Below, one piece after another: positions 33,258 through 41,383 of a stretch of DNA of 64,000 nt. Position 1 is the stretch's first letter. Each line of letters begins with the position of its first letter. Under the pieces are notes generated by a model. The model saw nothing but the letters and a program-made list of their open reading frames with translations, searched no databases and was not told where the DNA came from. The translations under genes and the position numbers were made by a program. This DNA comes from Candidatus Fibrimonadaceae bacterium (lineage in GTDB: Bacteria > Fibrobacterota > Fibrobacteria > Fibrobacterales > Fibrobacteraceae): assembly GCA_031281275.1 (NCBI GenBank), contig JAITFP010000043.1, forward strand, positions 1 to 64,000, in the 5' to 3' direction.

Positions 33258-34562
33258 ATGAATTTAATGCGTTCTATTTCGGGTATTCGCGGCATTGTTG
33301 GGAAAACTCTCACTCCGCAAACGGTGATAAACCACACAAAGGCTTTTTTGGATTTGCTAAAAGCAAAAAAAATAGTCATAGGCAGGGATTCTCGCCCAAC
33401 AGGGGTCAATATAGCCGAAATAGTTTGCGGAGTTTGCAGTTTGTACGGTGTTGAAGTTGTGGATGCCGGGCTTGCCACCACTCCAACGGTGGAGCTTTTG
33501 GTTGAGCAGTTCAAAGCCGATGGCGGAATAATAGTGACCGCAAGCCATAACCCAATTGAATGGAACGCCTTGAAGTTTTTAAACAGCAGGGGAATGTTTT
33601 TAGGTCCAAACGAGGTAAAAAAACTCTTTGCAAAAGCGGATGCCTTTGGGAAAAAAGAGAGCATATTGAATGGCAATGAAATGCACATAAAAGCGACCAT
33701 TGCCCTACCTTATGTGGATGTTCCAAAAATAAAGGAGCGCAAATTCAAAGTTGCCATAGATGCCGTGAATGGAGCTGGTTCTTTTGTTTTGCCAAAATTA
33801 TTGGAATCACTTGGCTGCGATGTTGTTAAAGTTCACTGCGAACCGAATGGGGTTTTCCCAAGGGGTGCAGAGCCTCTGCAAGAGAATTTGAGCTATTTGA
33901 GCAAGGTAGTTAAAGAGAATAACTGCGATATAGGTTTTGCATTAGACCCAGATGCAGACCGCTGCGCCATAGTTGACGAAAGAGGAGAACCTATTGGCGA
34001 GGAATACACTTTGGCAATAGCGGCAGAAACGGTTTTGGAAAGAGAGGCAAAGCCCCTTTCCATAAATTTGTCCACATCCAGAATGTGCGAAGATTTGGCA
34101 GAGAAATTTGGGACAAAGTGCTACCGAGCCGCCGTGGGCGAAATAAATGTCAGTTTGGATATGATTGAGCACCACTGCGTAGTTGGCGGCGAGGGCAATG
34201 GGGGAGTTATTCTGCCCGCTTTGCACTATGGGCGTGATTCCTTGGTTTCTGCCGCTTTGGTTTTGGATTTGCTTTCAAGGCAGGGTATCAAAGTTTCGGA
34301 CTGGGTTAAAAGCCACCCTTCTTATGCAATGCTCAAAAAGAAATTTGAAATAAAAAATCCTGTTTCTGAGGCTATGGAAAAGGCAGAAAAAGCCTTTGCA
34401 GATTGGAAAGCAGACAAGAGAGATGGCTTGTGGCTTGGCAAGGAAAAAAGCTTTGTGCATTTGAGAGCCTCCAACACAGAGCCTGTGATTAGGATAATCG
34501 CCGAAGCCCCCACGGTAGATGAGGCAGAAATGCTGTGCTCTAAAATAGAGGAATTATTATAA
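33258..34562 (+). CDS. glmM: Phosphoglucosamine mutase (GlmM/phosphomannomutase family)
   Basis: This alpha-D-phosphohexomutase probably converts glucosamine-6-phosphate to glucosamine-1-phosphate for cell-wall precursors. Family motifs in order are RSISGIRG, the phosphoserine loop TASHNPIEWN, the metal loop DPDADRCA, the sugar loop GGEGNGGVI and the phosphate loop RASNTEPVIR. The N-terminal SISGIRG and GEGNGG forms match the Bacteroidetes-type GlmM better than ManB, but substrate preference cannot be settled from motifs. The ORF track begins at 33126, inside divergent tldD. The ATG at 33258 (MNLMRSISG), or nine bases later, fits the family start and gives 434 residues. Confidence 0.85.
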   Translation: MNLMRSISGIRGIVGKTLTPQTVINHTKAFLDLLKAKKIVIGRDSRPTGVNIAEIVCGVCSLYGVEVVDAGLATTPTVELLVEQFKADGGIIVTASHNPIEWNALKFLNSRGMFLGPNEVKKLFAKADAFGKKESILNGNEMHIKATIALPYVDVPKIKERKFKVAIDAVNGAGSFVLPKLLESLGCDVVKVHCEPNGVFPRGAEPLQENLSYLSKVVKENNCDIGFALDPDADRCAIVDERGEPIGEEYTLAIAAETVLEREAKPLSINLSTSRMCEDLAEKFGTKCYRAAVGEINVSLDMIEHHCVVGGEGNGGVILPALHYGRDSLVSAALVLDLLSRQGIKVSDWVKSHPSYAMLKKKFEIKNPVSEAMEKAEKAFADWKADKRDGLWLGKEKSFVHLRASNTEPVIRIIAEAPTVDEAEMLCSKIEELL

Positions 34563-34575
34563 TAAACGCCACTCC

Positions 34576-34776
34576 CTAAGATTTATCAATGCCATATACC
34601 AAGAAGTCTATCTCATCTTGTTTCTTTCCGGCTTTTAAAAGTGCTCGCGCAAATTCCGCTTGTACAGCAGATTTGGAGAGTTTGTTGCCAGCTTCATCCA
34701 CAGGACCGCTTGCAAACTTCTGATTGATCATATCCTGTACCTTGGAATTGTCTATACCGTCTCTGCTTACAGCCAT
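34576..34776 (-). CDS. Uncharacterised small protein, second gene of a two-gene module
   Basis: This 66-residue hydrophilic, mostly helical protein (SRDGIDNSKVQDMINQKF, SAVQAEFARALLKAGKKQDE) belongs to no family I recognise. Its ATG overlaps the last base of the upstream gene's stop (TAATG), so the two are translationally coupled and likely interact. There is no signal peptide or membrane segment. Small coupled pairs under an autoregulated-looking promoter often form toxin-antitoxin or phage-derived modules, but no toxin fold can be read from this sequence. Confidence 0.55.
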   Translation of the reverse strand: MAVSRDGIDNSKVQDMINQKFASGPVDEAGNKLSKSAVQAEFARALLKAGKKQDEIDFLVYGIDKS

Positions 34777-35222
34777 TACGCACCCCCATTGGTTACAGGG
34801 TAGCGTTCTATATAATTCTTAGCTATTGTAAGTACTTCGAGAATGGTTATAGCAGTACTTCCTTTTTTTTCTTTCTCTGCTTGGCATATTTTAGTTACTG
34901 CGTTTTTTGCTACTGGGTCTGCGATAACGTTGTTTTCAATCAGTTTTTCTACGCTTAATTTTCGTAAAAGCCCAATTTCTTGTGTAGGGTACCACATTAT
35001 ATTTCCATAACCGTCTTGCCTATTTGCTACATCAATTACCCCTATTTCAGCAAGACCATCAATTACAAGACCTTTGTTTTGCGAATCCAATATTATTGTA
35101 ATTCTTTTTGTGACTTTGCCTGGTTCTAGATGTTCGTCAAAAAGAACTAAAACATTCTCTGCGGGAACACTCTTTTCGAGTAATTCCTTCGTAGGAGGCA
35201 TGAATGCGGTTCTTTTCTTCAA
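34776..35222 (-). CDS. Uncharacterised protein, first gene of a two-gene module
   Basis: This protein has about 148 residues in no family I can name. The middle (KGLVIDGLAEIGVIDVANR, GYGNIMWYPTQEIGLLRKL) reads like alternating strands and helices, and the C terminus (TILEVLTIAKNYIERYPV) is helical. The ORF track begins at 35255 with TTG and no ribosome site. I prefer TTG at 35222 because GGAAGG lies 9 bases upstream; ATG at 35201 is the alternative. A near-ideal promoter with a palindrome over its -10 lies about 50 bases upstream, so expression is probably repressor-controlled. The downstream 66-residue gene is coupled. Confidence 0.5.
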   Translation of the reverse strand: MKKRTAFMPPTKELLEKSVPAENVLVLFDEHLEPGKVTKRITIILDSQNKGLVIDGLAEIGVIDVANRQDGYGNIMWYPTQEIGLLRKLSVEKLIENNVIADPVAKNAVTKICQAEKEKKGSTAITILEVLTIAKNYIERYPVTNGGA

Positions 35223-35270
35223 TTTATTAAACCTTCCATCTAAAGTGTAACACAAAAAAATTTCAAAATA

Positions 35271-35304
35271 TGGGAATTATATCCTTAATTCCCATATAAA
35301 TCAA
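35271..35304 (-). promoter_or_regulatory. Promoter with operator palindrome for the two-gene module
   Basis: On the minus strand, -35 TTGATT (35304-35299), 17 bases, then a consensus -10 TATAAT (35281-35276). Perfect 9-base arms TGGGAATTA and TAATTCCCA (35271-35279, 35286-35294) straddle the -10, which is a typical operator arrangement. Confidence 0.65.
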
Positions 35305-35482
35305 AGTTTTATTTTTTTAGAATACTAAAAAGTTATGCCATAACAATATCTCCTGCAAGAATTTGCTTAAAAAAAACACCAGAATAGCGACAAAAGACAG
35401 CTATTTTCATAAAAAACCTCTAATTTAAAGACCAACTTTCTTACGGTGCAAAAAATATGCCATTTTTTTTGACATTTACCCC

Positions 35483-35511
35483 TTGACAAACCAAAGAGAA
35501 TTTTCTATATT
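35483..35511 (+). promoter_or_regulatory. Sigma-70-like promoter of glnA
   Basis: TTGACA (35483-35488), 17 bases, then TATATT (35506-35511) inside an AATTTTCTATATT box. It is the best-formed example of this genome's recurring box. The predicted transcript begins near 35518, at the base of the leader's first helix. Confidence 0.75.
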
Positions 35512-35515
35512 TGGC

Positions 35516-35604
35516 TTAGGTGATCTGCATAAGCAGGTTGCAGCACACAAAGGCGTGTGTTTTTTCCTGTTACCTAATCGCAATGGGGGAAAGCGCACGC
35601 CTTT
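35516..35604 (+). ncRNA. Candidate cis-regulatory RNA in the glnA leader (three-way junction plus pseudoknot)
   Basis: Helix P1 pairs TTAGGTGAT (35516-35524) with GTTACCTAA (35569-35577), including two G-U pairs. P2 is CTGC-ATAA-GCAG (35525-35536). P3 is AGCACAC (35542-35548) with GTGTGTT (35555-35561), closing loop AAAGGC. That loop is complementary to GCCTTT (35599-35604), which lies 6 bases before the AAGGAG ribosome site, forming a possible pseudoknot. An alternative 11-base pairing of AAAGGCGTGTG with CGCACGCCTTT would unfold P3 and is followed by a T-rich run. The fold is my manual pairing; the ligand, if any, is unknown. It does not match the glnA-motif glutamine riboswitch consensus as I remember it. 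Confidence 0.5.
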
Positions 35605-35621
35605 TTATTTAAGGAGAAACT

Positions 35622-37715
35622 ATGAAAGATATTCAAGATCTTTTCGGAAGCTGCGTTTTCAACGATGCAGTTATGCAAACTAGGTTACCCAAGGATATTT
35701 ACAAGGCAATGAAAAAAATAATCTCTGAGGGTTCGCAATTAAGCCCTGAGGTTGCCAATGTGGTTGCAAATGCCATGAAAGATTGGGCTGTGGAAAAAGG
35801 TGCCACGCACTTTACCCATTGGTTCCAGCCTATGACCAGCATCACAGCCGAAAAGCACGATAGCTTTATTTCTCCCTCCGGCAACGGAAAAGTCATTATG
35901 GAGTTTTCGGGCAAAGAACTTGTTCGCGGAGAGCCAGATGCCTCCAGCTTTCCTTCGGGCGGGCTTCGCGCCACCTTTGAGGCAAGGGGATATACCGTTT
36001 GGGACGTAACCTCTTATGCCTTTATAAAAGATGGAACGCTCTGCATTCCCACCGCATTTTGTTCTTATGGTGGCGAGGCTCTTGATAAAAAAACCCCGCT
36101 TTTGCGCTCAATGGAGGCTTTGGATAAGCAGGCAATGCGCATTTTAAGGCTTTTTGGCAATACAACTGCCCAGAGAGTTATAACAACCGTTGGTCCAGAA
36201 CAGGAATATTTCCTTATTGACAAAGAAATGTACTTAAAACGCCCAGATTTAATTTATACTGGCAGAACCTTGTTTGGTTCACGTCCGCCAAAAGGGCAAG
36301 AACTAGAAGACCATTATTTTGGTAGCTTAAAACCCAGAGTTTCTGCATTTATGAAGGAATTAGATGAAGAACTTTGGAAACTTGGCGTTTATGCCAAAAC
36401 CAAGCACAACGAGGTTGCTCCTGCCCAGCACGAGCTTGCTCCCATTTTCTCCACAACCAATATTGCCACAGACCACAACCAGATAACAATGGAAATTATG
36501 AAAAGCATAGCCGACAAGCACGGCTTGGCCTGCCTGCTCCACGAAAAACCTTTTGCAGGCATAAATGGCAGCGGCAAGCACAATAACTGGTCTATTTCCA
36601 CCGACACAGGCATAAATCTATTGGAACCAGGCGAAACTCCTTACGAAAACGCTCAATTCTTGTTATTCTTGGTTGCAGTGATCAAAGCGGTTGACAGATA
36701 TCAAGATTTGCTGAGAATTTCAGCGGCAAGTGCAGGAAACGACCACAGACTTGGTGCAAACGAAGCTCCCCCAGCAATAATATCCATATTCCTCGGAGAC
36801 GAACTTACAGCAATTTTAGAAGCACTTGAAGCTGGCACGGAATATAAAGGCAAGGGAAAACACCAAATGGAAATAGGCGTTACAACATTGCCCAGTTTCC
36901 CAAAAGATTCAACCGACCGCAATCGCACCTCGCCTTTTGCATTTACTGGCAATAAATTTGAATTCCGCATGTTGGGTTCGGCATTTTCCATTGCAGGACC
37001 AAACTTTGTGCTGAACACAGTGGTTGCAGAAATTTTGAGGGAATTTGCAGATGAGCTTGAAAAATCCAAAAACTTCAAAAAAGATATGGCAAAACTTGTG
37101 AAAGATACTTTCCACGAGCATAAGCGGATTGTCTTCAATGGCAACAATTACTCCAATGAATGGGTAACAGAAGCAAATAATCGCGGATTGTCAAACTTAA
37201 AAAACACCGTTGAAGCATTGCCTACTTTTATTTCCAAAAAGAGCGTTGAATTGTTCACGCATCACCGTGTTCTCACCAAGCAAGAAATTCATTCCCGCTA
37301 TGATATTCTTATGGAAGGCTATTGCAAAGTCATTCACATAGAAGCTCTAACAATAGTGGATATGGTTAAGGGAGAAATTATTTCTGCTTGCATAGATTAC
37401 CAAAGCGAATTGGCAAATCTTTTGAACCAGAAAAGAGCAGCCGGCGGTCACTACGATATTTCGCTTGAATCGCATTTGCTAGACAGAATTTCTAAATTAT
37501 CTGCCGCTTTGCTAAAAAAGCTGAATGTTTTGGAAAGTGCAATTTTGGAAACCAAAGAAGAGAGAGCGGTTCTTGCCCAAGCAACTTTCTACAGAGACAA
37601 GGTTTTCACAGCCATATCTGAACTGCGGCTTGTTGTTGACGAGCTTGAAACATTAGTTGCAAGAAAACATTGGCCCTTCCCAACTTATGCGGAACTGCTT
37701 TACAGTGTAATTTAA
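35622..37715 (+). CDS. glnA: Glutamine synthetase type III (GlnN-type)
   Basis: This ATP-dependent enzyme fixes ammonium onto glutamate. At 697 residues it is the large GSIII form found in Bacteroidetes, Fibrobacter and cyanobacteria, not the 450-470-residue GSI. GSIII features are [77 protein letters not shown] and the C-terminal helical extension. It is preceded by AAGGAG, a strong promoter and a structured leader RNA. It is followed after 17 bases by amtB and then a P-II gene, which makes an ammonium uptake and assimilation operon under nitrogen control. Confidence 0.93.
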   Translation: MKDIQDLFGSCVFNDAVMQTRLPKDIYKAMKKIISEGSQLSPEVANVVANAMKDWAVEKGATHFTHWFQPMTSITAEKHDSFISPSGNGKVIMEFSGKELVRGEPDASSFPSGGLRATFEARGYTVWDVTSYAFIKDGTLCIPTAFCSYGGEALDKKTPLLRSMEALDKQAMRILRLFGNTTAQRVITTVGPEQEYFLIDKEMYLKRPDLIYTGRTLFGSRPPKGQELEDHYFGSLKPRVSAFMKELDEELWKLGVYAKTKHNEVAPAQHELAPIFSTTNIATDHNQITMEIMKSIADKHGLACLLHEKPFAGINGSGKHNNWSISTDTGINLLEPGETPYENAQFLLFLVAVIKAVDRYQDLLRISAASAGNDHRLGANEAPPAIISIFLGDELTAILEALEAGTEYKGKGKHQMEIGVTTLPSFPKDSTDRNRTSPFAFTGNKFEFRMLGSAFSIAGPNFVLNTVVAEILREFADELEKSKNFKKDMAKLVKDTFHEHKRIVFNGNNYSNEWVTEANNRGLSNLKNTVEALPTFISKKSVELFTHHRVLTKQEIHSRYDILMEGYCKVIHIEALTIVDMVKGEIISACIDYQSELANLLNQKRAAGGHYDISLESHLLDRISKLSAALLKKLNVLESAILETKEERAVLAQATFYRDKVFTAISELRLVVDELETLVARKHWPFPTYAELLYSVI

Positions 37716-37732
37716 CCCAGGAGGAATAACAA

Positions 37733-38965
37733 ATGGATACAGGAAACACAGCATTTATGATGATTTGCGCGGCACTAGTGTTTATTATGACACCGGGGCT
37801 TGGCTTTTTCTATGGCGGCCTTGGCAGGCGCAAAAACGTGGTGAGCAACATGATGAACTCCGTATCCATTATGGGGCTTGGAATGGTGCTTTGGTGCCTT
37901 ATAGGCTACACTATGGCTTTCGGTGGCGATGGCTTGATTATAGGCGGTTTTAGCAAAATCGCTTTGGCAGGCATTACCAAAGACAGCATTGCCCCAGACA
38001 CAACAATCCCTGAATTTGTCTTTGTAGCTTTCCAAATGATGTTTGCGCTCATTACTCCGGCAATCATTACTGGTTCGCTCGCAGGAAGAATGAAATTCGG
38101 CGCATTGTTCGCTTTTATAGCCCTTTGGTCTATTCTCGTGTATTACCCCTTGGCACACATGGTATGGGGCGGTGGCGGCTTGCTGGGCAGTGGCTGGTTG
38201 AATTCTGTGGATTTTGCTGGTGGCAACGTGGTGCATATATCTTCGGGTGTATCTGGCTTAGTGATTTGTTTGTTGCTTGGCAGGCGCTATGGGTATGAGC
38301 TTCATTCTTATAGAATTCACAATATTCCCTTTGTTATGCTAGGCATGGCACTTCTGTGGCTTGGTTGGTTTGGATTCAATGCAGGAAGCGCTTTGGCTGC
38401 TGATGGTTTAGCTGCGCATGCGTTCGTAACAACGGCAATTTCGGCAGCCACGGCTATGCTTGTTTGGATGGGGCTAGATTTGCTCAATAGCGGAAAACCC
38501 ACCCTAATCGGTGCCTGCACAGGAGTTGTGGCAGGATTGGTGGGCATAACCCCAGCCGCTGGATTTGTTCCCGTGTGGGCTGCTTTTGTTATTGGTGCCT
38601 TTGTAAGCCCAGTTTGCTATGGCGGAATTTTGCTGATTAAAAAGAAACTGAAAATAGATGATTCTCTAGACGCTTTTGGCTGCCACGGCATTGGAGGCAT
38701 TTTTGGCGGACTTATGACCGGTTTATTTGCCGACCCCGCTGTAAATGGAGTGGCAGGCTTATGCTTTGGAGATGTTGCGCAGTTGGGTCGCCAGGCATTA
38801 GCTATTATCATCAGCATTGCCTTTGCGGTTGTAGGCTCACTCATCAGCATTGTAATTGTTCGTGCTTTCATAAGGCTTCGCGTTGAAAAGAAACATGAAC
38901 TTATGGGTCTAGATATATCAGAACACGGTGAGAACGCATATCCAGCATATAACGGTTTGGATTAA
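37733..38965 (+). CDS. amtB: Ammonium transporter AmtB
   Basis: This 410-residue inner-membrane channel conducts ammonia/ammonium. About eleven hydrophobic helices are visible. The conserved twin histidines appear in GNVVHISSGVSG and FGCHGIGGIFGG, and the N-terminal PGLGFFYGGLGRRKNV motif is the Amt hallmark. There is no obvious signal peptide, although the first helix follows a short N terminus (MDTGNTAFMMICAALVF). CAGGAGG precedes the ATG. It lies between glnA and the P-II gene, the classic arrangement in which P-II blocks AmtB when nitrogen is plentiful. Confidence 0.94.
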   Translation: MDTGNTAFMMICAALVFIMTPGLGFFYGGLGRRKNVVSNMMNSVSIMGLGMVLWCLIGYTMAFGGDGLIIGGFSKIALAGITKDSIAPDTTIPEFVFVAFQMMFALITPAIITGSLAGRMKFGALFAFIALWSILVYYPLAHMVWGGGGLLGSGWLNSVDFAGGNVVHISSGVSGLVICLLLGRRYGYELHSYRIHNIPFVMLGMALLWLGWFGFNAGSALAADGLAAHAFVTTAISAATAMLVWMGLDLLNSGKPTLIGACTGVVAGLVGITPAAGFVPVWAAFVIGAFVSPVCYGGILLIKKKLKIDDSLDAFGCHGIGGIFGGLMTGLFADPAVNGVAGLCFGDVAQLGRQALAIIISIAFAVVGSLISIVIVRAFIRLRVEKKHELMGLDISEHGENAYPAYNGLD

Positions 38966-38975
38966 GGAGGTATTT

Positions 38976-39320
38976 ATGATTAAAGTAGAAGCAATAGTTC
39001 GCGAAGAGAAGCTAGAGGATGTCAAGGCAGCCTTGAACAAAATCGAAGTCACCGGCATCACCGTTTTCCAAGTTATGGGATGCGGTGTGCAAAAAGGATA
39101 TACCGAATTGGTTCGTGGGCAGCAAGTTGACTATGCTCTGAGACCAAAGGTGAAATTCGAAATTGTCGTATCTTCTGAAGAATGGGCAGAGAAAACCATC
39201 AAAGCCATTCAAGATGCTGCTTATACAGGAAGTGTTGGAGACGGGAAAATTTTCACTTACGATTTGCGTTCCGTTATGCGGATTCGCACTAAGGAAACAG
39301 GAACCCAAGCCATAAACTAA
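38976..39320 (+). CDS. glnB: P-II nitrogen regulatory protein (GlnB/GlnK-like), T-loop tyrosine missing
   Basis: This 114-residue P-II signalling protein, linked to amtB, would be GlnK in function. It has the fold markers IKVEAIVREEKLEDVKAAL, GITVFQVMGCGVQKGYTEL and the ATP-binding TGSVGDGKIFTYDL plus RIRTKE. The T-loop reads VRGQQVDYALRPK. Aligned with E. coli GlnB (YRGAEYMVDFLPK), the uridylylated Tyr51 is replaced by Val, so covalent control by GlnD is unlikely at that site; a Tyr two positions later could be an alternative. The ORF track starts at 38928, inside amtB. ATG at 38976 follows AAGGAGG and fits the family start. Confidence 0.9.
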   Translation: MIKVEAIVREEKLEDVKAALNKIEVTGITVFQVMGCGVQKGYTELVRGQQVDYALRPKVKFEIVVSSEEWAEKTIKAIQDAAYTGSVGDGKIFTYDLRSVMRIRTKETGTQAIN

Positions 39321-39332
39321 GCAGGACTGCGA

Positions 39333-40169
39333 GTGTTGCACTTTACAAAAATGCACGGTTGCGGCAATGATTATATCTATATCAATTGTTTTGATGCAGA
39401 AGTAAATTTGTCGCAATCGTTGATAGTGCAACTTTCCAATAGACATACAGGCATAGGCGGCGATGGGGTGGTGCTAATTTTGCGCTCCAATGTTGCCGAT
39501 GCCAAAATGAAAATGTTCAATTTAGACGGCAGCGAAGGCAATATGTGCGGAAACGCCATTAGATGCGTGGCAAAATATCTCTACGATAATGGAATAGTGA
39601 AAAAAGAAGAAATGCGAATAGAAACAAAAAGCGGTGTAAAAGAACTTTACTTATTTATAAAAAATGAACAAGTATATTCTGTGAAAGTAAATATGGGGAG
39701 AGCAGAACTTGCCCCCGAAAAAATACCAGTAAAGCTAAAAGGCAAGAACGCCATAGCAAAGCCAGTGACTATTGGCGGCAAAAAATATTCAATTACCTGT
39801 GTTTCTATGGGAAATCCTCACGCCGTGAACTTTGTTAAAAACATAGTCAAGCTCAATTTGCAAAAAATAGGACCCATGTTTGAAAACAACCGTCTTTTTC
39901 CCGAAAAAGTAAACACCGAATTTGTTGAGCTTGCAGGCAGGAACAACTTGAAAATGCGAGTATGGGAACGCGGCAGCGGAGAAACCCAAGCGTGTGGCAC
40001 AGGCGCCTGCGCCGTAGCTGTGGCGGCGGTTTTAAATGGGCATTGCGATAAAGACACAGATATAAAAGTTCAGCTCCCAGGCGGAGAGTTAATTATTAGA
40101 TATACAGACGAAGCTGTTTATATGACGGGTAATTGCGAGAAGGTTTTTGATGGTAAGATGATGGTGTAA
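39333..40169 (+). CDS. dapF: Diaminopimelate epimerase (DapF)
   Basis: DapF interconverts LL- and meso-diaminopimelate for lysine and peptidoglycan synthesis, using two cysteines as acid and base. Both are present: NMCGNAIRCVAKY and ETQACGTGACAVAV. The N-terminal FTKMHGCGNDYIYI and NRHTGIGGDGVVLI are typical. The 278-residue length is normal. The start is non-ATG: GTG at 39333 behind AGGA, or TTG at the next codon. It lies 12 bases after the P-II gene, so it may share the nitrogen operon transcript, a plausible link as the pathway product is an amino acid. Confidence 0.92.
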   Translation: MLHFTKMHGCGNDYIYINCFDAEVNLSQSLIVQLSNRHTGIGGDGVVLILRSNVADAKMKMFNLDGSEGNMCGNAIRCVAKYLYDNGIVKKEEMRIETKSGVKELYLFIKNEQVYSVKVNMGRAELAPEKIPVKLKGKNAIAKPVTIGGKKYSITCVSMGNPHAVNFVKNIVKLNLQKIGPMFENNRLFPEKVNTEFVELAGRNNLKMRVWERGSGETQACGTGACAVAVAAVLNGHCDKDTDIKVQLPGGELIIRYTDEAVYMTGNCEKVFDGKMMV

Positions 40170-40175
40170 ATTACA

Positions 40176-40203
40176 TTTCATATTTTATGTTTCATATTTT
40201 ATG
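40176..40203 (+). repeat. Perfect 14-base tandem duplication
   Basis: TTTCATATTTTATG occurs twice in direct succession between dapF and the next gene, immediately before a TTTTTTACTATATT box. It may be a regulator-binding repeat or simple slippage. Confidence 0.6.
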
Positions 40204-40217
40204 TTTTTTACTATATT
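40204..40217 (+). promoter_or_regulatory. TTTTTTACTATATT box of the 40,224 ATPase gene
   Basis: Variant of the recurring box with A for C; TATATT ends 6 bases before the ATG at 40224. Confidence 0.35.
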
Positions 40218-40223
40218 TAGGGT

Positions 40224-41351
40224 ATGGACACAAAACCTAAAAACCCGTTTTTAATATCTGGCTATCATAGCCCAGCCTATTTCTGCGACAGAGCCACAGA
40301 AACAAAACAAATAATATCTGCATTGCAAAACGGCAGAAATATATCTTTAATAAGCCCGCGCCGCATTGGAAAAACAGGGCTTATACACAATGTTTTTTAT
40401 TGTCTAAGGGAGAAGGATAAAAATTCAAACTGTTTTTACATAGATATTTTTGCAACTCAAAATTTGCTTGAATTTACAAACCTTTTAGGCAAAGCCGTTA
40501 TTGGGCAATTAGAGGGTAAACCGCAAAATGCAATAAAAAAAATAGCCAGTTTCTTTAAAAGTTTCAGACCTCTGTTTTCATTTGATTCCCAGACAGGAGT
40601 GCCGACAGTTTCTTTGGATATTAAATATGAACAAGCACAGAATAGTTTACAAGAAATTTTTTCATATCTTAAAAAGAGCGGAAAAACCATTTACATTGCT
40701 ATAGATGAATTTCAGCAAATTATGGATTATCCAGAAAAAGGAGTAGAAGCTCTGCTTCGTTCTTATATGCAATTTTTGCCTAATGTTCATTTTATTTTTT
40801 CTGGAAGTAAAAAACATTTGATGGATGCTATGTTTTCTTCGGTGAACAGACCATTTTACCAAAGTACGCAAAAAATAATTTTAAAGGAAATAGAAATTGA
40901 ATCTTACAGAAAATTTGCAATGAATATGTTTTTAAGATACAAAAAGAAATTACCAGCAAAAGTATTTGACTTTGTTTATGAAAATTTGCAAGGGCATACA
41001 TGGTACGTTCAATTGGTTCTAAATTTACTGTTTGCCATGGACAGAACAAATTATTCGGAACAAAACGCAAAGGAAGCGATAAATGGAATTTTACAAGAAG
41101 AAAACGCAACATATAAAACATATTGTGAAATGATAACCAGAGGGCAATTATACTTGCTTAGAGCAATAGCGAAAGAACATAGCGTAAAATCTCCCTATGA
41201 ATACTCTTTTATGCAAAAGCACGGTTTAAAAGCTGCCAGCAGCGTAAAATTGGCGCTCAAATCTCTGACGGATAAAACCTTAATTTTGAAAGGTGAAAAT
41301 GGTTATTATTATGTTTATGATAGATTTTTTTCATTGTGGTTGAAGGGTTGA
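40224..41351 (+). CDS. AAA family ATPase (archaeal-type ATPase/STAND-like) of unknown role
   Basis: This 375-residue protein belongs to a widespread family common in Bacteroidetes and archaea. The N-terminal NPFLISGYHSPAYFCDR motif is followed by Walker A LISPRRIGKTGLIHN (about residue 45-55) and Walker B IYIAIDEFQQI. A sensor-like FIFSGSKKHLMDAMF and a C-terminal winged-helix region (LLRAIAKEHSVKSPYEYSF, ASSVKLALKSLTDK) complete it. These proteins often occur as many paralogs per genome and are of unknown function. There is no signal peptide. No partner gene is apparent: the next gene starts 32 bases downstream with its own promoter box. Confidence 0.75.
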   Translation: MDTKPKNPFLISGYHSPAYFCDRATETKQIISALQNGRNISLISPRRIGKTGLIHNVFYCLREKDKNSNCFYIDIFATQNLLEFTNLLGKAVIGQLEGKPQNAIKKIASFFKSFRPLFSFDSQTGVPTVSLDIKYEQAQNSLQEIFSYLKKSGKTIYIAIDEFQQIMDYPEKGVEALLRSYMQFLPNVHFIFSGSKKHLMDAMFSSVNRPFYQSTQKIILKEIEIESYRKFAMNMFLRYKKKLPAKVFDFVYENLQGHTWYVQLVLNLLFAMDRTNYSEQNAKEAINGILQEENATYKTYCEMITRGQLYLLRAIAKEHSVKSPYEYSFMQKHGLKAASSVKLALKSLTDKTLILKGENGYYYVYDRFFSLWLKG

Positions 41352-41360
41352 AGGTCAATA

Positions 41361-41373
41361 AATTTTCTATATT
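41361..41373 (+). promoter_or_regulatory. TTTTCTATATT box of the 41,384 envelope-protein gene
   Basis: AATTTTCTATATT, 10 bases before the ATG at 41384; no clear -35 at the right distance. Confidence 0.45.
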
Positions 41374-41383
41374 AGAAGCATAT

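Larger units (their letters stand above)
35223..35621. other. 399-base divergent intergenic region
   Basis: No gene of convincing length is present. The left part holds the minus-strand promoter and palindrome of the two-gene module. The middle (about 35310-35470) is AT-rich with no structure I can support. The right part holds the glnA promoter and a structured leader. The ORF-track entry at 35483-35683 is an out-of-frame reading of that leader. Confidence 0.6.

Noticed and set aside
35483-35683. 66-residue frame upstream of glnA as a possible leader peptide
   Set aside because: It begins at the -35 region before the predicted transcription start and runs out of frame into glnA. The RNA structure explains the segment better.
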